Of a stretch of 64,000 nucleotides of DNA, positions 22,573 through 34,652 are shown piece by piece. Positions within the stretch are counted from its first letter, which is position 1; every line of letters starts with the position of its first letter. The stretch is from assembly GCA_020740775.1 (NCBI GenBank), contig JAHEWK010000002.1, positions 2,232,001-2,296,000 of the forward strand, read 5' to 3'. The notes under the pieces are model-generated. The model ran no database searches. It saw only the letters and a program-made list of their open reading frames with translations, and was not told the origin of the DNA. A program made the position numbers and the translations under genes. Source of the stretch: Ilyonectria destructans (lineage: Eukaryota > Ascomycota > Sordariomycetes > Hypocreales > Nectriaceae).

Positions 22573-24452
22573 TTTGGTTGGGTACTGACACGCAAAGACG
22601 TCTGAGGAGGTCCAACGCAAGAAAGCAGAGGCCGGCTCAGCCAAGCTGCTTTGGGGAGGTGGTTTTCAGTGTGACAGTGATGGATTGTGATGGATGGCGG
22701 ATTTATCACGGGCATGTTCTACGCAAGTTCGAGCTGGTGCCTGATTCTGAGGCAAAAATTGTCACCCGCGCGGTCTGGTAATAGCCAGACTGGGAAGGAG
22801 TAGCAATGGATGCTTTCCATCTTTGGCAGTTGAGTGAGTGGCTAGGGAAGGTGCGGGCAGGAAGGCGCAACGGCACCAACAGACTCAACGCAATTATTTT
22901 TGAGACCCCGAATCACCAAGGAAGGCGGAATATGAACGGGGCCAGATTAAAACCAAGATCTCTAGATCCATTGCAATCAGCTCCGCATGAACTTGCGCTG
23001 GGGGCCGCTTAGCTGATGACTGCACACCGACACGATCTCTCACCTGCAGAAGACCAGCTCGCTTACTCATATCGGGTTCGAGCAACATCCTCGGGACCGA
23101 TGGATAATTTTGGATCCAACTGTCAGAATAGACCCCAGGTCTTAGTTTAGCACGCTCATCCTCCAGAGCCGGCGGATATGGCTAGCATTCTGCATAATGA
23201 CCGCCATCTCACCCTTGGCAATCTCCGACTCCGCCATCAGCGAGACGCCCTACCGAAACAAACAAGTAGACGTGTCCATGAACACCTTCACCCGTAGGAG
23301 CTAAACCGCCGACGTGAGACTCGGGGGATCGTGGGCGGCGGTTCTTCCGACGTCCTCTTGCATCTGATGTGCGAGATCGGGCCTCGAGCGGTCAACCACT
23401 TGCCAAACCGCCATTCACCATCGCAGCCTTATGCCAGATGAAAGGAGCAGGTAGCATCGTGACGGTTACTGCGGCCACAGCAGAGACATGGTCGAAGCAG
23501 CGGCTATCATGAAGTTTTACCAAAAACCGCAACGAGAGACCGCCCCTCCCAAATATCGGACCCTCTTCACGAGTCCACACCAATGCCATGATGACAAGAT
23601 GCAACGGGCGCATCCAAAATCTATATTTGGGTGCCGGCGCTTCGAGGCCAGCGCACAGGCCAAGCAGGCCATTTGGTGGGTGGGATCGGGACATGGGAAT
23701 AGGCTTGAAAAGCGGGTGCGGATGAAACGCACTTCCAACACCCAGCCATCTCGCAGTGATGTGAATGCGTCCCAAGAAGTGCCGGTAGGGCCAATCCCAG
23801 TCCAGCAAGACCGCCATGCCCTGTGATGCTTGCGATAACTAACGGTGTCCCTGCATCCATCACCTAGTGGCCCCCATTACTGCGTCGTGATGGGCTCCGG
23901 CGCGTGACGGCCCCTGGTCGCCCAGCTGCAAGGGTGCCAAGGAACGCAGTCCGGCCATATTATTGGCTACGCCCCTGGTGACAGTGCAGGCGCTCAGCGC
24001 TTCGAGGACGACGCTCGCCAATCATCACGAAGAGTCTTAGAAGACGACTCCGATTTTGCGATTCTCCTGTTGTACTTGGGTTTGGGCTTGGCGGTGATGA
24101 TCCAATCATGCTTCGCATTGTGTGCTGGGACTAGGTGCAGCACGCAGCATCACTGCCGATCCTAGTAGACGAGGTTGTAGTCGTGGTTGCCGGCCGCCAG
24201 TGGGCAGCCAGTGCATGACTAGATGTGGGGGATACCAAGATGTAAATACAGGCGGCTATCCTCGTCAAGGCGGTATTTACGAAAGTCTCTGTCCGTTACA
24301 TGGAGTTCCGCTCGTCTTCGATTCTCCCGGTTCTGTGAACCCCCTCTTCTCTCGTCTCGTCCCCTCCAGCCTCATCACCATACCAGCTTTTGTGGCCTCG
24401 ATCATATACATCAACAAGTCTTGAGCCAGAAGACCCTGTGGAAACATCCATC
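22573..24452. other. Divergent intergenic region coiled-coil gene / membrane-protein gene
   Basis: 1.9 kb without a supportable gene. Short ORFs on both strands have no motif. The last 200 bp before 24453 is CT-rich (CTCCCGG..CCCCTCTTCTCTC) and looks like a leader. Confidence 0.5.
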
Positions 24453-24945
24453 ATGGCGTCGTCGACAAGCCACTCATTCCCGTTGGCCTCGGAGAAGCCA
24501 TACGGTAACGACACTGCAGATCTGGACGGTACAGATGCTGGTGCCTCTGGAGACAGCACAGGGAACTCAGTCTCCATTTCCAACGGAGGCATGATTGCCA
24601 TCATCGTCGTCGTCGTCGTTGTACTGCTTGTTGGAAGTACGTGCCATTCTTGAACCCTTACCTTGTCATGAGCTAACCATGCCATCAGTTTCCACCACCA
24701 TTCTTTTCTTCGTTGCCAAGAAGCGGGAGTGGAAAGTGAAGGAAGCCCTCAGGAAATCTGCCCGTAGGGTTGTCACCGCCCTCACTCCGCGGCGATCAGA
24801 ATTTCCATCGTCGGTCAAAGAATCCCGTAGAGGTCGGTCACGGCTTAATGATGTGCCGCCAACCCCACGACTACGCCCCGAGGATCTGGAGAAAGGACTT
24901 GATAAGGCGGAAGCAAAGCGAAAACAGAGGAAATGGGGCAGGTAG
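24453..24945 (+). CDS. Small single-pass membrane protein, unknown function
   Basis: Two exons, 24453-24636 and 24689-24945, give 146 aa. Residues 1-46 are Ser/Thr/Gly/Asp-rich with no signal peptide. Residues of about 47-70 form one strong membrane helix, IAIIVVVVVVLLVG continuing across the intron as ISTTILFFVA. The rest is a very basic tail (KKREWKVKEALRKSARR, SRRGRSRL, KAEAKRKQRKWGR). The positive-inside rule places the tail in the cytosol. The valine run is encoded by a GTC trinucleotide repeat. I do not recognise the family; similar short Ser/Thr-plus-TM-plus-basic-tail proteins are common in fungi and mostly uncharacterised. Convergent with ENP2, 242 bp apart. Confidence 0.75.
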
Positions 24946-25187
24946 AGAGATGTGTTACTATCATCTCTTATTAGTCTAGTTGGGGTCGGTTCTTTTGGGG
25001 GTATTCTGGGGGCGTCTTGATCGCGCGGCGGAGGGAGTTGGTGTTCTTGAAGCGGACAGGATCCGGGTATCATTATGTATAAGTAATCGCCATGTATGCA
25101 CTTCTTCTTCATATTTCCAACAGCCGAGCGTATAAAATGCGTCTTTTTTAACCACCGAAAGAATCCCGAACGCCAACTTTTCCGCTT

Positions 25188-27131
25188 TTACATCTTCCTG
25201 AAGGTGTTGGAGCTGGCGCTTCGGCGAGATCCATTTCTCTTGTCCCGAGGAGGAGGAGGGGCCTCCTCTTCCTCCTCCTGCCTTTGCTTCTTCCTCGACT
25301 CCGGAACGAATGTGACTTGTCGCTCACCCACAATTTCACCGCGCGCCTTATTCGAGCGGCCCGACTTTTGTTGTCTCGACCCCAATGCCGTGTCCCTGAC
25401 TGCGCGGCCACCGTTGCTGGTCGACGACACACGCATCACAACGTCGTCCTTCGCCTTCCTTATCGGCGCTGTCTCGTTCTCGCTAGCACTGGAGTCGTCA
25501 TCTGAATCCTTGCCCTGATAACGGGTAGGAGCCTTTGGATCAACAGACTCCTGATCCACGAGAGTGCTGGGGTTGAGCGCTCGGAATTCTCCAGTGGTTT
25601 CATCCACATTGTAGGCCTCATCCTCAAAGAGCTTGCTGAATCGATCATCGCCAAGGACTCCAACCTTGGTGTTGACCTCTTCTCTGTTCTCCTGCTTCTT
25701 GAGAAGTTTATCAACCAACCTCTGGTTGACCTTGACCTTCTTGGTGCCTCTAATTCTGCTTGAGCGCTCCTTCTCGACCTTCTCCTTGATACGCTTCGTT
25801 CTCTCTTCCTCCCAGACGTACGGGTTCGCAATCAACCTAGCCTGCTCATACAGCTTGGATGCCACAAAGTATCCGTGCATGTATGGCCTGAGCAAGTTGG
25901 TCTTGCCAATCAGATGAGACAGAGTGAGCTGCTTCAATTCGGGAAGAGTCAAGAACTTGTAGTTGTCGTAAGTCTCGGTGTGAACCTCTTCCGCCATCTC
26001 TTCAACCATGTTGTCCAGGAAGGAACACCATTTGGGCGCGGGGCCGAGCTGAGGGATAAAGAATGCGTGCTGCTGTTTGCCTTCGTTCGCCGTCAGGACC
26101 ATGCCCGTGTCCTTGCACCAGGCCACGTCGTTGATGTCGACAACGGGTTCCACTGAAGTCCATGGATCTCCAGTCGACTCATCCCAGACCTTGATGATAC
26201 GCTTATCGGCGGACAGAATCTTCTTCTCCTGGGAGGCCGTCGTCATGTGAATGAGCTTCTTAATAGCGAAACCGTATCCTTGGTCCTTCTTCATCAACGG
26301 AACCGGTCGTCGCATGTCGAATATTTGCATCATGCCCGTTGACGAACCCGTGATCAGTGATAGACCGGTGGGGCTGAAGTCGAGTGCTGTAACCTCTCCG
26401 TCGTGGCCAGCTAGAAGCGCCACTCGAGATTTGGATCGAGGATCCCAGAATTCGACAGTACCTATTGAGGTTCCAAAAGCAAGCAGATTGTGGGTGTTTT
26501 CCGCCACGGCGACGGTGTTGACGCTGCCAACACCAATTCCACCCTGGAGTCCACCTCCGGTCATCTCGTCATCACCGCCGACTGAAACCTGGTATGACTT
26601 CATGAAGCGTCCGAGTTCGAGGTTCATTCGGAAGACTTCGCCCTTACCATCGGCATCTAGACCGACGGCAGGGATAAGGGCCTCGGTCGACTGGCGGTCG
26701 TAAACCAGGTCGCGACCATATCTCGGAAGGCGCACTTCATAGTGGCAGCCCATGGGGGTATGGAACTCGAGTCTCCGATCTGTTTGGAGGTGGAGCGATT
26801 TGGAGTAGTCGGAAGAGAGGAGGACAAAGGAGTGGTTGAGGGCGTTGGTGTGGCGGGCGAAGGACAGCGATAGCTGAGGGAGGCTGTGGACGTGGATCTG
26901 CGGCTTGTAGGTGCCGGTACTCATGATCCAGTCGCCATCCTCACTGATGCGGATGCAGTTGCTAGCCTCCTCGAACTCGAAGTCCTGGAGGAGCTCGACT
27001 CGGTTCTGGTACTCGGCATCGTCCTTCAAGCTTCGCTTCCGGCGGCGCGCAAGCCAGTCGGGGAGCGGCCGGGCAGTGGATGCACCGGAGATGGTGTATA
27101 CGGGAACGGTGCCGGGATTGGAGAGCTTCAT
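25188..27131 (-). CDS. ENP2: Ribosome biogenesis protein Enp2 (NOL10)
   Basis: Nucleolar WD40 protein of the SSU processome, required for early 18S rRNA processing. Single exon, 647 aa. The N-terminus, VPVYTISGASTARPLPDWLA followed by RRRKRSLK, is the Enp2 hallmark. WD repeats cover about residues 50-350 (FGTSIGTVEFWDPRSKSRVA, LDFSPTGLSLITGSSTGMMQ, and others), followed by the NUC153-type segment FSKLFEDEAYNVDETTGEF near residue 505. The tail is charged and basic (ESRKKQRQEEEEE). ATG 27131 is chosen because the protein is then collinear with the family; an in-frame ATG at 27152 adds seven residues. Divergent from MED13 with 1.0 kb between start codons. Confidence 0.96.
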   Translation of the reverse strand: MKLSNPGTVPVYTISGASTARPLPDWLARRRKRSLKDDAEYQNRVELLQDFEFEEASNCIRISEDGDWIMSTGTYKPQIHVHSLPQLSLSFARHTNALNHSFVLLSSDYSKSLHLQTDRRLEFHTPMGCHYEVRLPRYGRDLVYDRQSTEALIPAVGLDADGKGEVFRMNLELGRFMKSYQVSVGGDDEMTGGGLQGGIGVGSVNTVAVAENTHNLLAFGTSIGTVEFWDPRSKSRVALLAGHDGEVTALDFSPTGLSLITGSSTGMMQIFDMRRPVPLMKKDQGYGFAIKKLIHMTTASQEKKILSADKRIIKVWDESTGDPWTSVEPVVDINDVAWCKDTGMVLTANEGKQQHAFFIPQLGPAPKWCSFLDNMVEEMAEEVHTETYDNYKFLTLPELKQLTLSHLIGKTNLLRPYMHGYFVASKLYEQARLIANPYVWEEERTKRIKEKVEKERSSRIRGTKKVKVNQRLVDKLLKKQENREEVNTKVGVLGDDRFSKLFEDEAYNVDETTGEFRALNPSTLVDQESVDPKAPTRYQGKDSDDDSSASENETAPIRKAKDDVVMRVSSTSNGGRAVRDTALGSRQQKSGRSNKARGEIVGERQVTFVPESRKKQRQEEEEEAPPPPRDKRNGSRRSASSNTFRKM

Positions 27132-28142
27132 GGCGGCGAGATGGCGAGACAATCCACCAAGGAAGTCTGTCGGTGGAAGATTTGCGCAAGAGTGGGTGGT
27201 GTCGCGAGGCCTTGTCTGAGCCGGCAGAAAAAAATCAAGGTGAAAGAAAAAAAGTAGGCCCCGCCCGGCTTCGGTGGGCTCGGTGGCTCGGTGAAGAGAC
27301 CCCGCTTAATTAAACGCTGAAGCGCTGGAGAGTCGGTGCTGACCGAGGGCGGTGGAGCGGTCACAATCCCCGTTCTTCGGATTGGCGAGACACAAACACC
27401 GGATAATACACCGCCCGCATGCCGCCATGTCCACCAGATCGGCCTAGGTCCCGATAAGGGGGTTTCCGTAGCAGAGAAATTACTGGACGTACCTCCGCTG
27501 AGGACGCAAACTTTCGGGGCTTACCCCCACCTCCGCTAATAAGCTGCAGCGCTCGAAGCACTGGCTCGACCCCTAAAGCCCGTCACGCCCCCCTGGAGTC
27601 CCCTAAGGACCGCCCCATTCTCCCCGGATCCCCCATTCGCAGACGACTTTGTCCGATGACCCTACCTCCGCGCGACAACCTCGACCGAATTTCCGTCCTC
27701 GCTGACGGAACCGCGCCTGCGACAACGCCGCCCGACCCAGAGTTGTCCATCACCACATTCTCTACACGCCAACCACCGTCGCACCATCGCCGAAAATAAC
27801 CCTTTCCATCCATCATAACCTGCCGAACCTCCTCTCCTTCCGCGACCTATTGACTGCCCACTGGAGCCTCTCCGTGGCGCTATCCCCGAGCTACTCGGCC
27901 CAGTACTCCCGCTCGTGGAGATGGAGTCCGGCAAGTCGGCGACTCCCACAACTGCACCGCTTCCGACGACACAAATAGGCCCGCTGCCTTAACCTCGAGC
28001 TACGGACCCTCAAGGAGATACAATCCGAGCGTTTAGGTGACGACAACACCGGGGTCGAGGCTTGCGATTGGCCGTGGTACTTTGCCGTACCTGGAGCCGC
28101 ATTCTACGGCTGCGACCTCTGGGGCAGGAATAGGTTGCCGAG
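27132..28142. promoter_or_regulatory. Divergent promoter region ENP2 / MED13
   Basis: 1.0 kb between two divergently transcribed genes, with no ORF that I can support. An inverse CCAAT box (ATTGG, 28067-28071) lies about 72 bp upstream of the MED13 start codon. Other ATTGG cores occur near 27380. Confidence 0.5.
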
Positions 28143-31100
28143 ATGGAGACTGGCGAATATGAAACTAATACCCTCTTAATTGTTTGTGCTCTCTGATGGT
28201 TGTGAAGCCGGGGTTGAAACTGACCTTGCGCTTCTACAGAATAATGTCGCGTCCGTCGCTTTCCGAATTTATGAGCCGTCCCTGGACCAGTCACAGAGCT
28301 TCCACTTGGCCGCTCTCGAGGTTGAGGGTGCTCTGCGAAACCAAGGACACATTGTAGCATACGATTCCAATCGACGAGGGATATGGGTTTTCCAAATCAA
28401 CAGCAAGGATGAGGCCAACGACACCATCACTCGCCTACCCGATGCCACCATCGACACTTGTGGACATACTCTGGCGATGGGAGAAGAGGGCATTTTCGAA
28501 CCCATCAACCTTCAGAAGAATCGCCCTGTCGGAAATGCGACCTTGAATACCCCCACAAGTTCGTCATCAACGGGCCCTGCCTTGGAATCCCAGCGCAGCC
28601 CCCTCGCATCTTTTTCGCAAAGTTCTGTGGCGACAGTTCATGATGGAGATGCTCGGGTGGCAACTGCGTCGATCAATGACCCCAAAGCGGAGCAGACGGC
28701 AGTCAAGACCATTTATGAGCATTTTATTGCTGCAATACTTTCAGCAGTATCATTCGCATTCTGTAGCGAGTCGATGGCCATTCCCCTTAATTACCGGACT
28801 GTGTTGATTCCTCCACTCCCATCAGGCTACCAGGACAATGACGGTTATTCCGCCAAAAAAGATCCAGTCCTCGGCACGTTCAGGACATATCTGACGACGA
28901 CCGGATCTCTTGTCATCAGCTTATATCTTTCCCACTGCAAAAGTCTTTCCTCCTTGGAGGATGTGATGGCTGCGAATCTCATGCCCCCTAACCGATCCAT
29001 TCTTGCCGCCCCCTTTGGGATCTTCGCGGCTAAACAAGGCCCTCCCAATGGCGAAAACAACACAGCACCCGACACTGGCCTGGCCCAAACGCCCAACACT
29101 CAGGCATTAAGCTTCAGGGGCCTCCCGGATTCGCAAGATTCGCTCTGGAAGCAAAAGTGCCTCAAGGCGCTTGAGCTCTGTGGGCTAGACTCTTCCTCTC
29201 TCAAGGGCTTTTCCTGGGTCAACCTCATGGTATCAAAACGTACCCTCCAGGATCCGGAAAATGAAGTAAAACGACCACAAGCCACGGTCCCGTGGCCGGG
29301 CTCTCTCTGTTTTAGGAAAAAGTCAGTTGAGATATCGACCACTTGCCGGGTGGGAGACACCATGTTGAGCGGCCATGAGGAGTGTCATGATCCGCTGGGA
29401 AATGCTCGCGGATGGTTCAACACTGCTTCAGAAAGGGATGAGAAACTTGCAAAGCGCAAGGCCGACAGGATAGCGGCTGTTCCCAGAGAAATCAATGGCA
29501 CCCAAGCCCAGAAACCTAACGGACAATCGCCTCTGGCCCTCCAACGCCCAAGTGCGACTGCGGCAGGCGTGATGTATCCGACTCCACCCGACGCCATCCA
29601 ACAACATCTGGGCGTAACGCCCTCTCTCGACGGCACCATTTCAAGTCCCGGCAATCCACCTCCAACTGTCGCAGTTGTTGATGTCGACGCCATGATGACA
29701 ACCGCCCACCCCATCGGTGATACCTTTAACGACGGGTGGGATGTCACAAATGAGCCAAAGCGAGATCACAATGATAGCAACATGCTTGGCGAGTCTGACA
29801 ATGTGTTTGGTGATATGGGCGGGGATATGTTTGGTGATCATATCACGGAGGATGACTTTGATTTCTTTGACCAACAACCCGACGACGTTGACTTGGACCT
29901 CTCAATGGCAGAACTTGATGCGGATCCCCCGCCTCCTCCTCCTCCACAAATAGTTCCTCAGCCCCCCCAGATTGACCTGGAACCGGAAAAGCCTGCCGAG
30001 GAAGAGCCCCCACAGAAGCTGAAGGCAGAAGTCGATGATGCCGTTTTCGCCAAGCCTGAGTTGAAACATGCACGAAGTTCACTGAATGATGAGCTTAGTC
30101 AACGCGGTAGGACTGAGAGGTCAGGTTCTGCCAAGAGAGAGTCAAGTCCTTTCGACCCGGACACGGTCTTCAAGCGAGTCCGAGCATCGTTGATGAGTTC
30201 AGCGGACGATCAAAACCTCTCATCGCCGAGTCATCGGAAGAACAGTATTTTCCATAAGGTTGATTTTGACCCCAAGCTACCTATGATTAACAAGAAATAT
30301 GAGCAAGGTGGAACTTATGATTTTATGACCGACCGCGACACGACCAAGTTGAATCGCGATACAGGAATTCCTCCGGAGAATGAATATTTGGAACGACATG
30401 GAAAGCTCAACCAGAAACCGAAAGAGCTGCCCCTTCCCGCCGGTTCTTTGATGAGGAGTTTTGCAGGCATCGAGCCACCACCATCACATCCAAGTCCAAA
30501 ACGGCTCGACACTGGTGCCTTGGGTGGTGACAGCGATATCGAGTCAGATGGCGATGATTCAAGCTCGGTGTCAGATGGCCCAATTTCGCCAATCAAGTCT
30601 AGCGTTAAGCGGGTAATGCTGGACGATGATGCGATTTCCCAGGCCACCTCCTTGAAAGACGGTGATACGTCCGACGAGGCCTCTGACGAACAACTGGCAA
30701 TAGAACTACCGAGGTTGTCCAAGCCAGAGCCCCCCGAGATCTCACTTTGCCGGTTCTTTTCAGACCCGGAGCCTCTCAGTTTAGAAATGGGACTTGCAGA
30801 CGAGGACTTGATTCAAATCGCGCAACTCATCACAGAGCAGGCGGCTACTGGTTTCATCGAGATCGGTCTTAATCAACAGAGCGAGTCGAAGGTGTCCCTC
30901 GCAACGATAAAGAACCATGAGCTTACGATTGCTCGAAATTCGCTCCAAGTTTTGCAAAGCATTATCCCTTCGAGCCTGGGAGGAGCAACCCCGATTCGAT
31001 TAAAAGGGTATTTGGATGTTCCAGATGTCCCCCTGATGGGACAACCCAACCGGCTCCAGCCTCGTCCAATCCCCGGTAGAGATCCAAACTCCGAGCAACT

Positions 31101-32748
31101 GCGCCCAAACAACCTTTACCAGATTCCCGGTCCTCATCTGGAGGTTCGTCGATCCGACACAAAGCTGTCTGTACTGCCATCCGCAGTCACATTCTGGGCA
31201 AGCTTGGGGTTGGCGCCTTCGCCGGGTAGCAAACATATCAACGCCCTCTGCGTATTTCCAGGGTGGAAGGGTATGGCGGACCATGCCGGGACTTTCCTCT
31301 GTCGCCTCAAAAGTGTGTACGAGTCCCTCAAGCTGGGTACTTTCAGTAATATGCCTCTCTCTGGGGAGTTGGATGACGGTATTCTACAATACGAAGTCGA
31401 TCGGATCTCAACATCGCCTGATGCCACCATCACTGGACACGGGTCTGCACTCGTCGAGAGCATGGAAGTTCTACGGAGTTCATTGTCAGAGTGGACCGCC
31501 AAGGAGAAGAATCTTGTCATCTACTTGGTCTACTCACCTGATAACCCGGGGTCGATTATCGAATCATGCTCTGCCTTCCAACGCTGCTTCGACATGTACA
31601 GGAAGACGCTTGCGTCTCGGCGAGAATCACCCCAGAATGAGCTGGTCCTACAACTCGTTCCCTTGGACTTCTTATCATCAACCACCTCCCTAGTTATTCC
31701 TCCCCCAGGAGAGTTGGTGAAGCTCTGTATGGAGACATATGATCGCTGCACCCTCTTCCTCAGTCCTGAGTTTGGTGGTCCTACGCCTGCCCCAGCCATC
31801 ATGCTTGAGCAACCCTTGCCACGAATCATCGATTTCAAGTTGACAAATTCGCCCTCTGCATCTCTCATGCACGAGAACTCTTGTATCCACGTTGCCTATG
31901 CGCAAAGCATTGATGAACGATGGGTCACTGCCGCCTGGACGGATAATCGAGGACAGCAGCAAGCGACCGCATCTTATTGCCTGGGCAGGAAGGGCAAACC
32001 CCTGTCGACTTCAATGAATGAAGTCGCACACGAAATCTGGGAGTCAACTCTTGATCTGATATCGATATGGAAGGTGCACTGGCGAATCATTATTACAAAG
32101 TCTGGACCAATGGAAGCGGCAGAGATGGAGTTCTGGGTCGACTTGGCTCGCACTGAGAGCAAAGCGTCCGTGAACATGATCCTGATGACTGTTGATACGA
32201 ACCCTTCACTCCAGCTCGTTCCCCCAGTTGTGAAGATACCTCACACAGCAACGTCGGCCTTCTACTCGACTCCTGTTTCGACGCCACAAGCCAGCATTCT
32301 CTCGCCCGAGCAGATCAACACTCCAGCAACCCCGATGCGTGACGCCAACGCACCAGGAGCCACCCCTGGAGCTGATAGTGCCGGGGAAGCGGATTCTGAC
32401 GCCTTCCTGATCGACGCCACGGATCAGACATGGGGCGCTGTCGTTGGTCATAGACTCAACAACTCCACCGCCTTGTTGGAGATGCGACCCGCTCTCGTGA
32501 GCGGCTATCTGATCAAGCGCACCGGCAATAAGATCGAGGATCCACCGGTTGTGATGGAGGTTAATATGGTTCACACCGAGGCCACCCCGCGAGCATACGA
32601 ACCGCTGCTCCGAGAAATGCTCAGCTACTTCAGAGGCTTGGGGACCTTGGCGAGGGCACGAGGCATCGTGGACAGGGAGTCAGATGTGCGGCCGTGGCAC
32701 ATCGCTGCGGCTGAAAAGGGCGTACGGGCATTGTATCTGTTACTCTGA
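28143..32748 (+). CDS. MED13: Mediator complex subunit 13 (Srb9/Ssn2)
   Basis: Med13 links the Cdk8-cyclin C kinase module to core Mediator and mostly represses RNA polymerase II transcription. Exon 1 is 28143-28181 (METGEYETNTLLI) and exon 2 is 28240-32748, giving 1515 aa. The 5' splice site is GTTTGT. The N-terminal Med13 domain begins NNVASVAFRIYEP and includes RRGIWVFQ. A long acidic, Pro-rich middle (FDFFDQQPDDVDLDLSMAEL with a run of eight prolines) separates it from the C-terminal half, with VTFWASLGLAPSPGSKHINA, ERWVTAAWTDNRGQ and SGYLIKRTG. The middle part contains LPMINKKYEQGGTYDF. The first exon is short and is missed if only the long ORF is taken, whose apparent start lies inside the intron. 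Confidence 0.94.
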
Positions 32749-33692
32749 TATCTCTATTGGGAGGCGTCATTTTCAGAGGCGAGGTGGAGGGCATTGTTGG
32801 GCGTTCTAGGCGTTGGACATTATTAATGAGGTGCATACTGGATGGATAGCTTTCCTGCAGATACAATACAGACATGGCTTTACAAGTCATCGTAACAGTG
32901 GATTTCGCACCAATTTATTGTACGGCAATATTTGACATGTAGGAGAATGCACTCTCGTAATTATTCCCACGAACTTGACAAAAAAGCTAAGTTTTGCTCG
33001 CTCGCTTCGACCAACATCAGAGCAAAATAGCAAACAAAAGAAATCTTCAATGCTCATTCCAGTCGTGCGAAAAGCTCGCACAATATGACATCCAACATGT
33101 GAAGATGCTCAATATGACCTTCGGCTGTAATTTTCGTGCTTGTCACTAACTCAGGCTTGTGGTTCCCAATGAAGCACTCAATGTATCCGTCCAAAGAGAA
33201 AGCAAAGTATAGAAGAAGGAAATTGGTGTATGGGAGAAGGGAAGATAACGTATCCAACAGGAGGAGTGATCATCTTAGTGACCAAGGACAAGATTTTGAT
33301 CGAAGATCTTGTTTCGAAAACTAGGCAGAGACTAAGCTCGGTGTTTCCGTTGTTAGGATTGAGCCAAAGGAGTTATAATCTTTAGCGTGAAACGTATTAG
33401 TGATCAGCTAATTTTAGCTGGATCAGCTTTGGAATGCTTTGTCTGGACATCGCATCCCAAGCCGACTTGGCGTCAAGGTGTGTGTCTGGGCCCTGACCAT
33501 TGATATTGAATGGTATGAAAGGAAATCACCATTGAAGGTGTTCCTGGAAATAATATTGCTCAAGGGGCCTTTAGCTCAGTTGACCTGAGCATGCAAGAGC
33601 CCCTGGCTAGGGCTTGGAAGGTCTTTTCGCCATCATTCTGTTAGAGCCTCCTCTGGCGAGCCTTGAGGGGGCTGGGAATCGTATGTAGAGTA
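32749..33692. other. Intergenic region MED13 / retropepsin-like gene
   Basis: AT-richer than the genes to the left, with no supportable ORF. Contains a tRNA-like A-box segment at 33571-33590, listed separately. Confidence 0.5.
33571..33590 (+). other. tRNA-like D-arm (A box) fragment, no complete tRNA
   Basis: TTAGCTCAGTTGACCTGAGC can form a D-arm with GCTC/GAGC pairing and resembles the pol III A box. No B box or T-arm follows in the next 100 bp, so this is a fragment or chance match, not a functional tRNA. Confidence 0.25.
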
Positions 33693-34652
33693 CTACTGAC
33701 GGCGTAGCATTCTGTCTAGGATCGGTCTTCCCAGAACGATATCGGTCTCGGTCCAGTACGGATCGAAGACAATGAAGTTAGTTGTTATTGTCGGAATAAG
33801 AAGCCAGTCGCAGCGTGATGCGATAGTGACACCGCTGACCCAATGTTGTGGCTGAACAATGCCGCCCGGTGTTTGAATGCCCAACGTACTCCAGCTGGGT
33901 GGGCCACTCTCTAGGTCGCATCCTAGACTCATAGCAACGTTGTAAGAAATGAAACTGAAATCCAGTTGGGAGTGTAGAGTCACGTCCCATTGCTGTGGCA
34001 ATCCATTTGGCCCCGTCATCCAGACGTCGGAGGACCTGGAGGCGTTCGAGGATGCCACTGGCGGGGAGCCAAACCCTGGCGAGAGATATTGGGGTTGGAG
34101 TGGGCGGTTTGGATCCACAAAGGGCGGAGAGCCATCGAATAAGCTTGATGACGGCGAGGTCAAGTGCCATATATTAGATGCCATGTCGGACGAGGGCATC
34201 ACTTGGATGTGCGTGGATCCCTCAGGTGTTTGCGGGCTGAAGGTTGAGTTCTGTGCTGAAGCATTGGGTCCCAGGAAATCATTCTCAGGATCAAGCCCAA
34301 ATGATTCCTGGGACCTTGCCGTCCCCTGACTATTCTGGGTCAGGCGCGCGGTGGTTGGTGTCCGAGGGTTGTGTAGTTCCTGCGGAGTAGATATACGGCG
34401 AGTTGGTTGAGACAAAGGTCTGCTGCCGAACAGCACCCTACCACCCCCACAGCTTCGCTGACGCTGGCGCTGCTGTAGAATATTATGGGATTCGCCTTGT
34501 TCGATTCGAGGATGGCTTTGTTGATTTCGACTGTTTCGACTCTTTATTCGAGTTGGTAGTGGTGCGACGGAGGCACGAAAGGTTTGATCGAAAGTGCTCA
34601 AGCGCGCAGAAGGGGCCTCTCGTCTTGATGGATTCAGGCTTCGCACACGCAT
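33693..34652 (-). CDS. Protein with degenerate retropepsin-like domain
   Basis: Single-exon model of 319 aa; an upstream exon is possible. Residues 1-210 are low-complexity, rich in Arg, Ser, Pro and Gln. The C-terminal 110 residues look like an aspartic protease of the retropepsin fold: a strand and flap-like start at VTLHSQLDFSFISYNVAMSLG, a central LGIQTPGGIVQPQHWVSGV, then FIVFDPYWTETDIVLGRPIL at the end, the last part matching the usual I-L-G-R close. The catalytic Asp-Ser/Thr-Gly triad is replaced by His-Ser-Gln, so catalysis is not expected. Such domains derive from retroelement proteases and occur in many fungal single-copy genes. It faces another gene with a similar remnant at 35910. 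Function unknown. Confidence 0.65.
   Translation of the reverse strand: MRVRSLNPSRREAPSARLSTFDQTFRASVAPLPTRIKSRNSRNQQSHPRIEQGESHNILQQRQRQRSCGGGRVLFGSRPLSQPTRRISTPQELHNPRTPTTARLTQNSQGTARSQESFGLDPENDFLGPNASAQNSTFSPQTPEGSTHIQVMPSSDMASNIWHLTSPSSSLFDGSPPFVDPNRPLQPQYLSPGFGSPPVASSNASRSSDVWMTGPNGLPQQWDVTLHSQLDFSFISYNVAMSLGCDLESGPPSWSTLGIQTPGGIVQPQHWVSGVTIASRCDWLLIPTITTNFIVFDPYWTETDIVLGRPILDRMLRRQ

Noticed and set aside
28180..28239. ATG-less start of the long MED13 frame at 28180
   Set aside because: It lies inside the first intron; the 13-codon exon 28143-28181 splices to 28240 and restores the family N-terminus.
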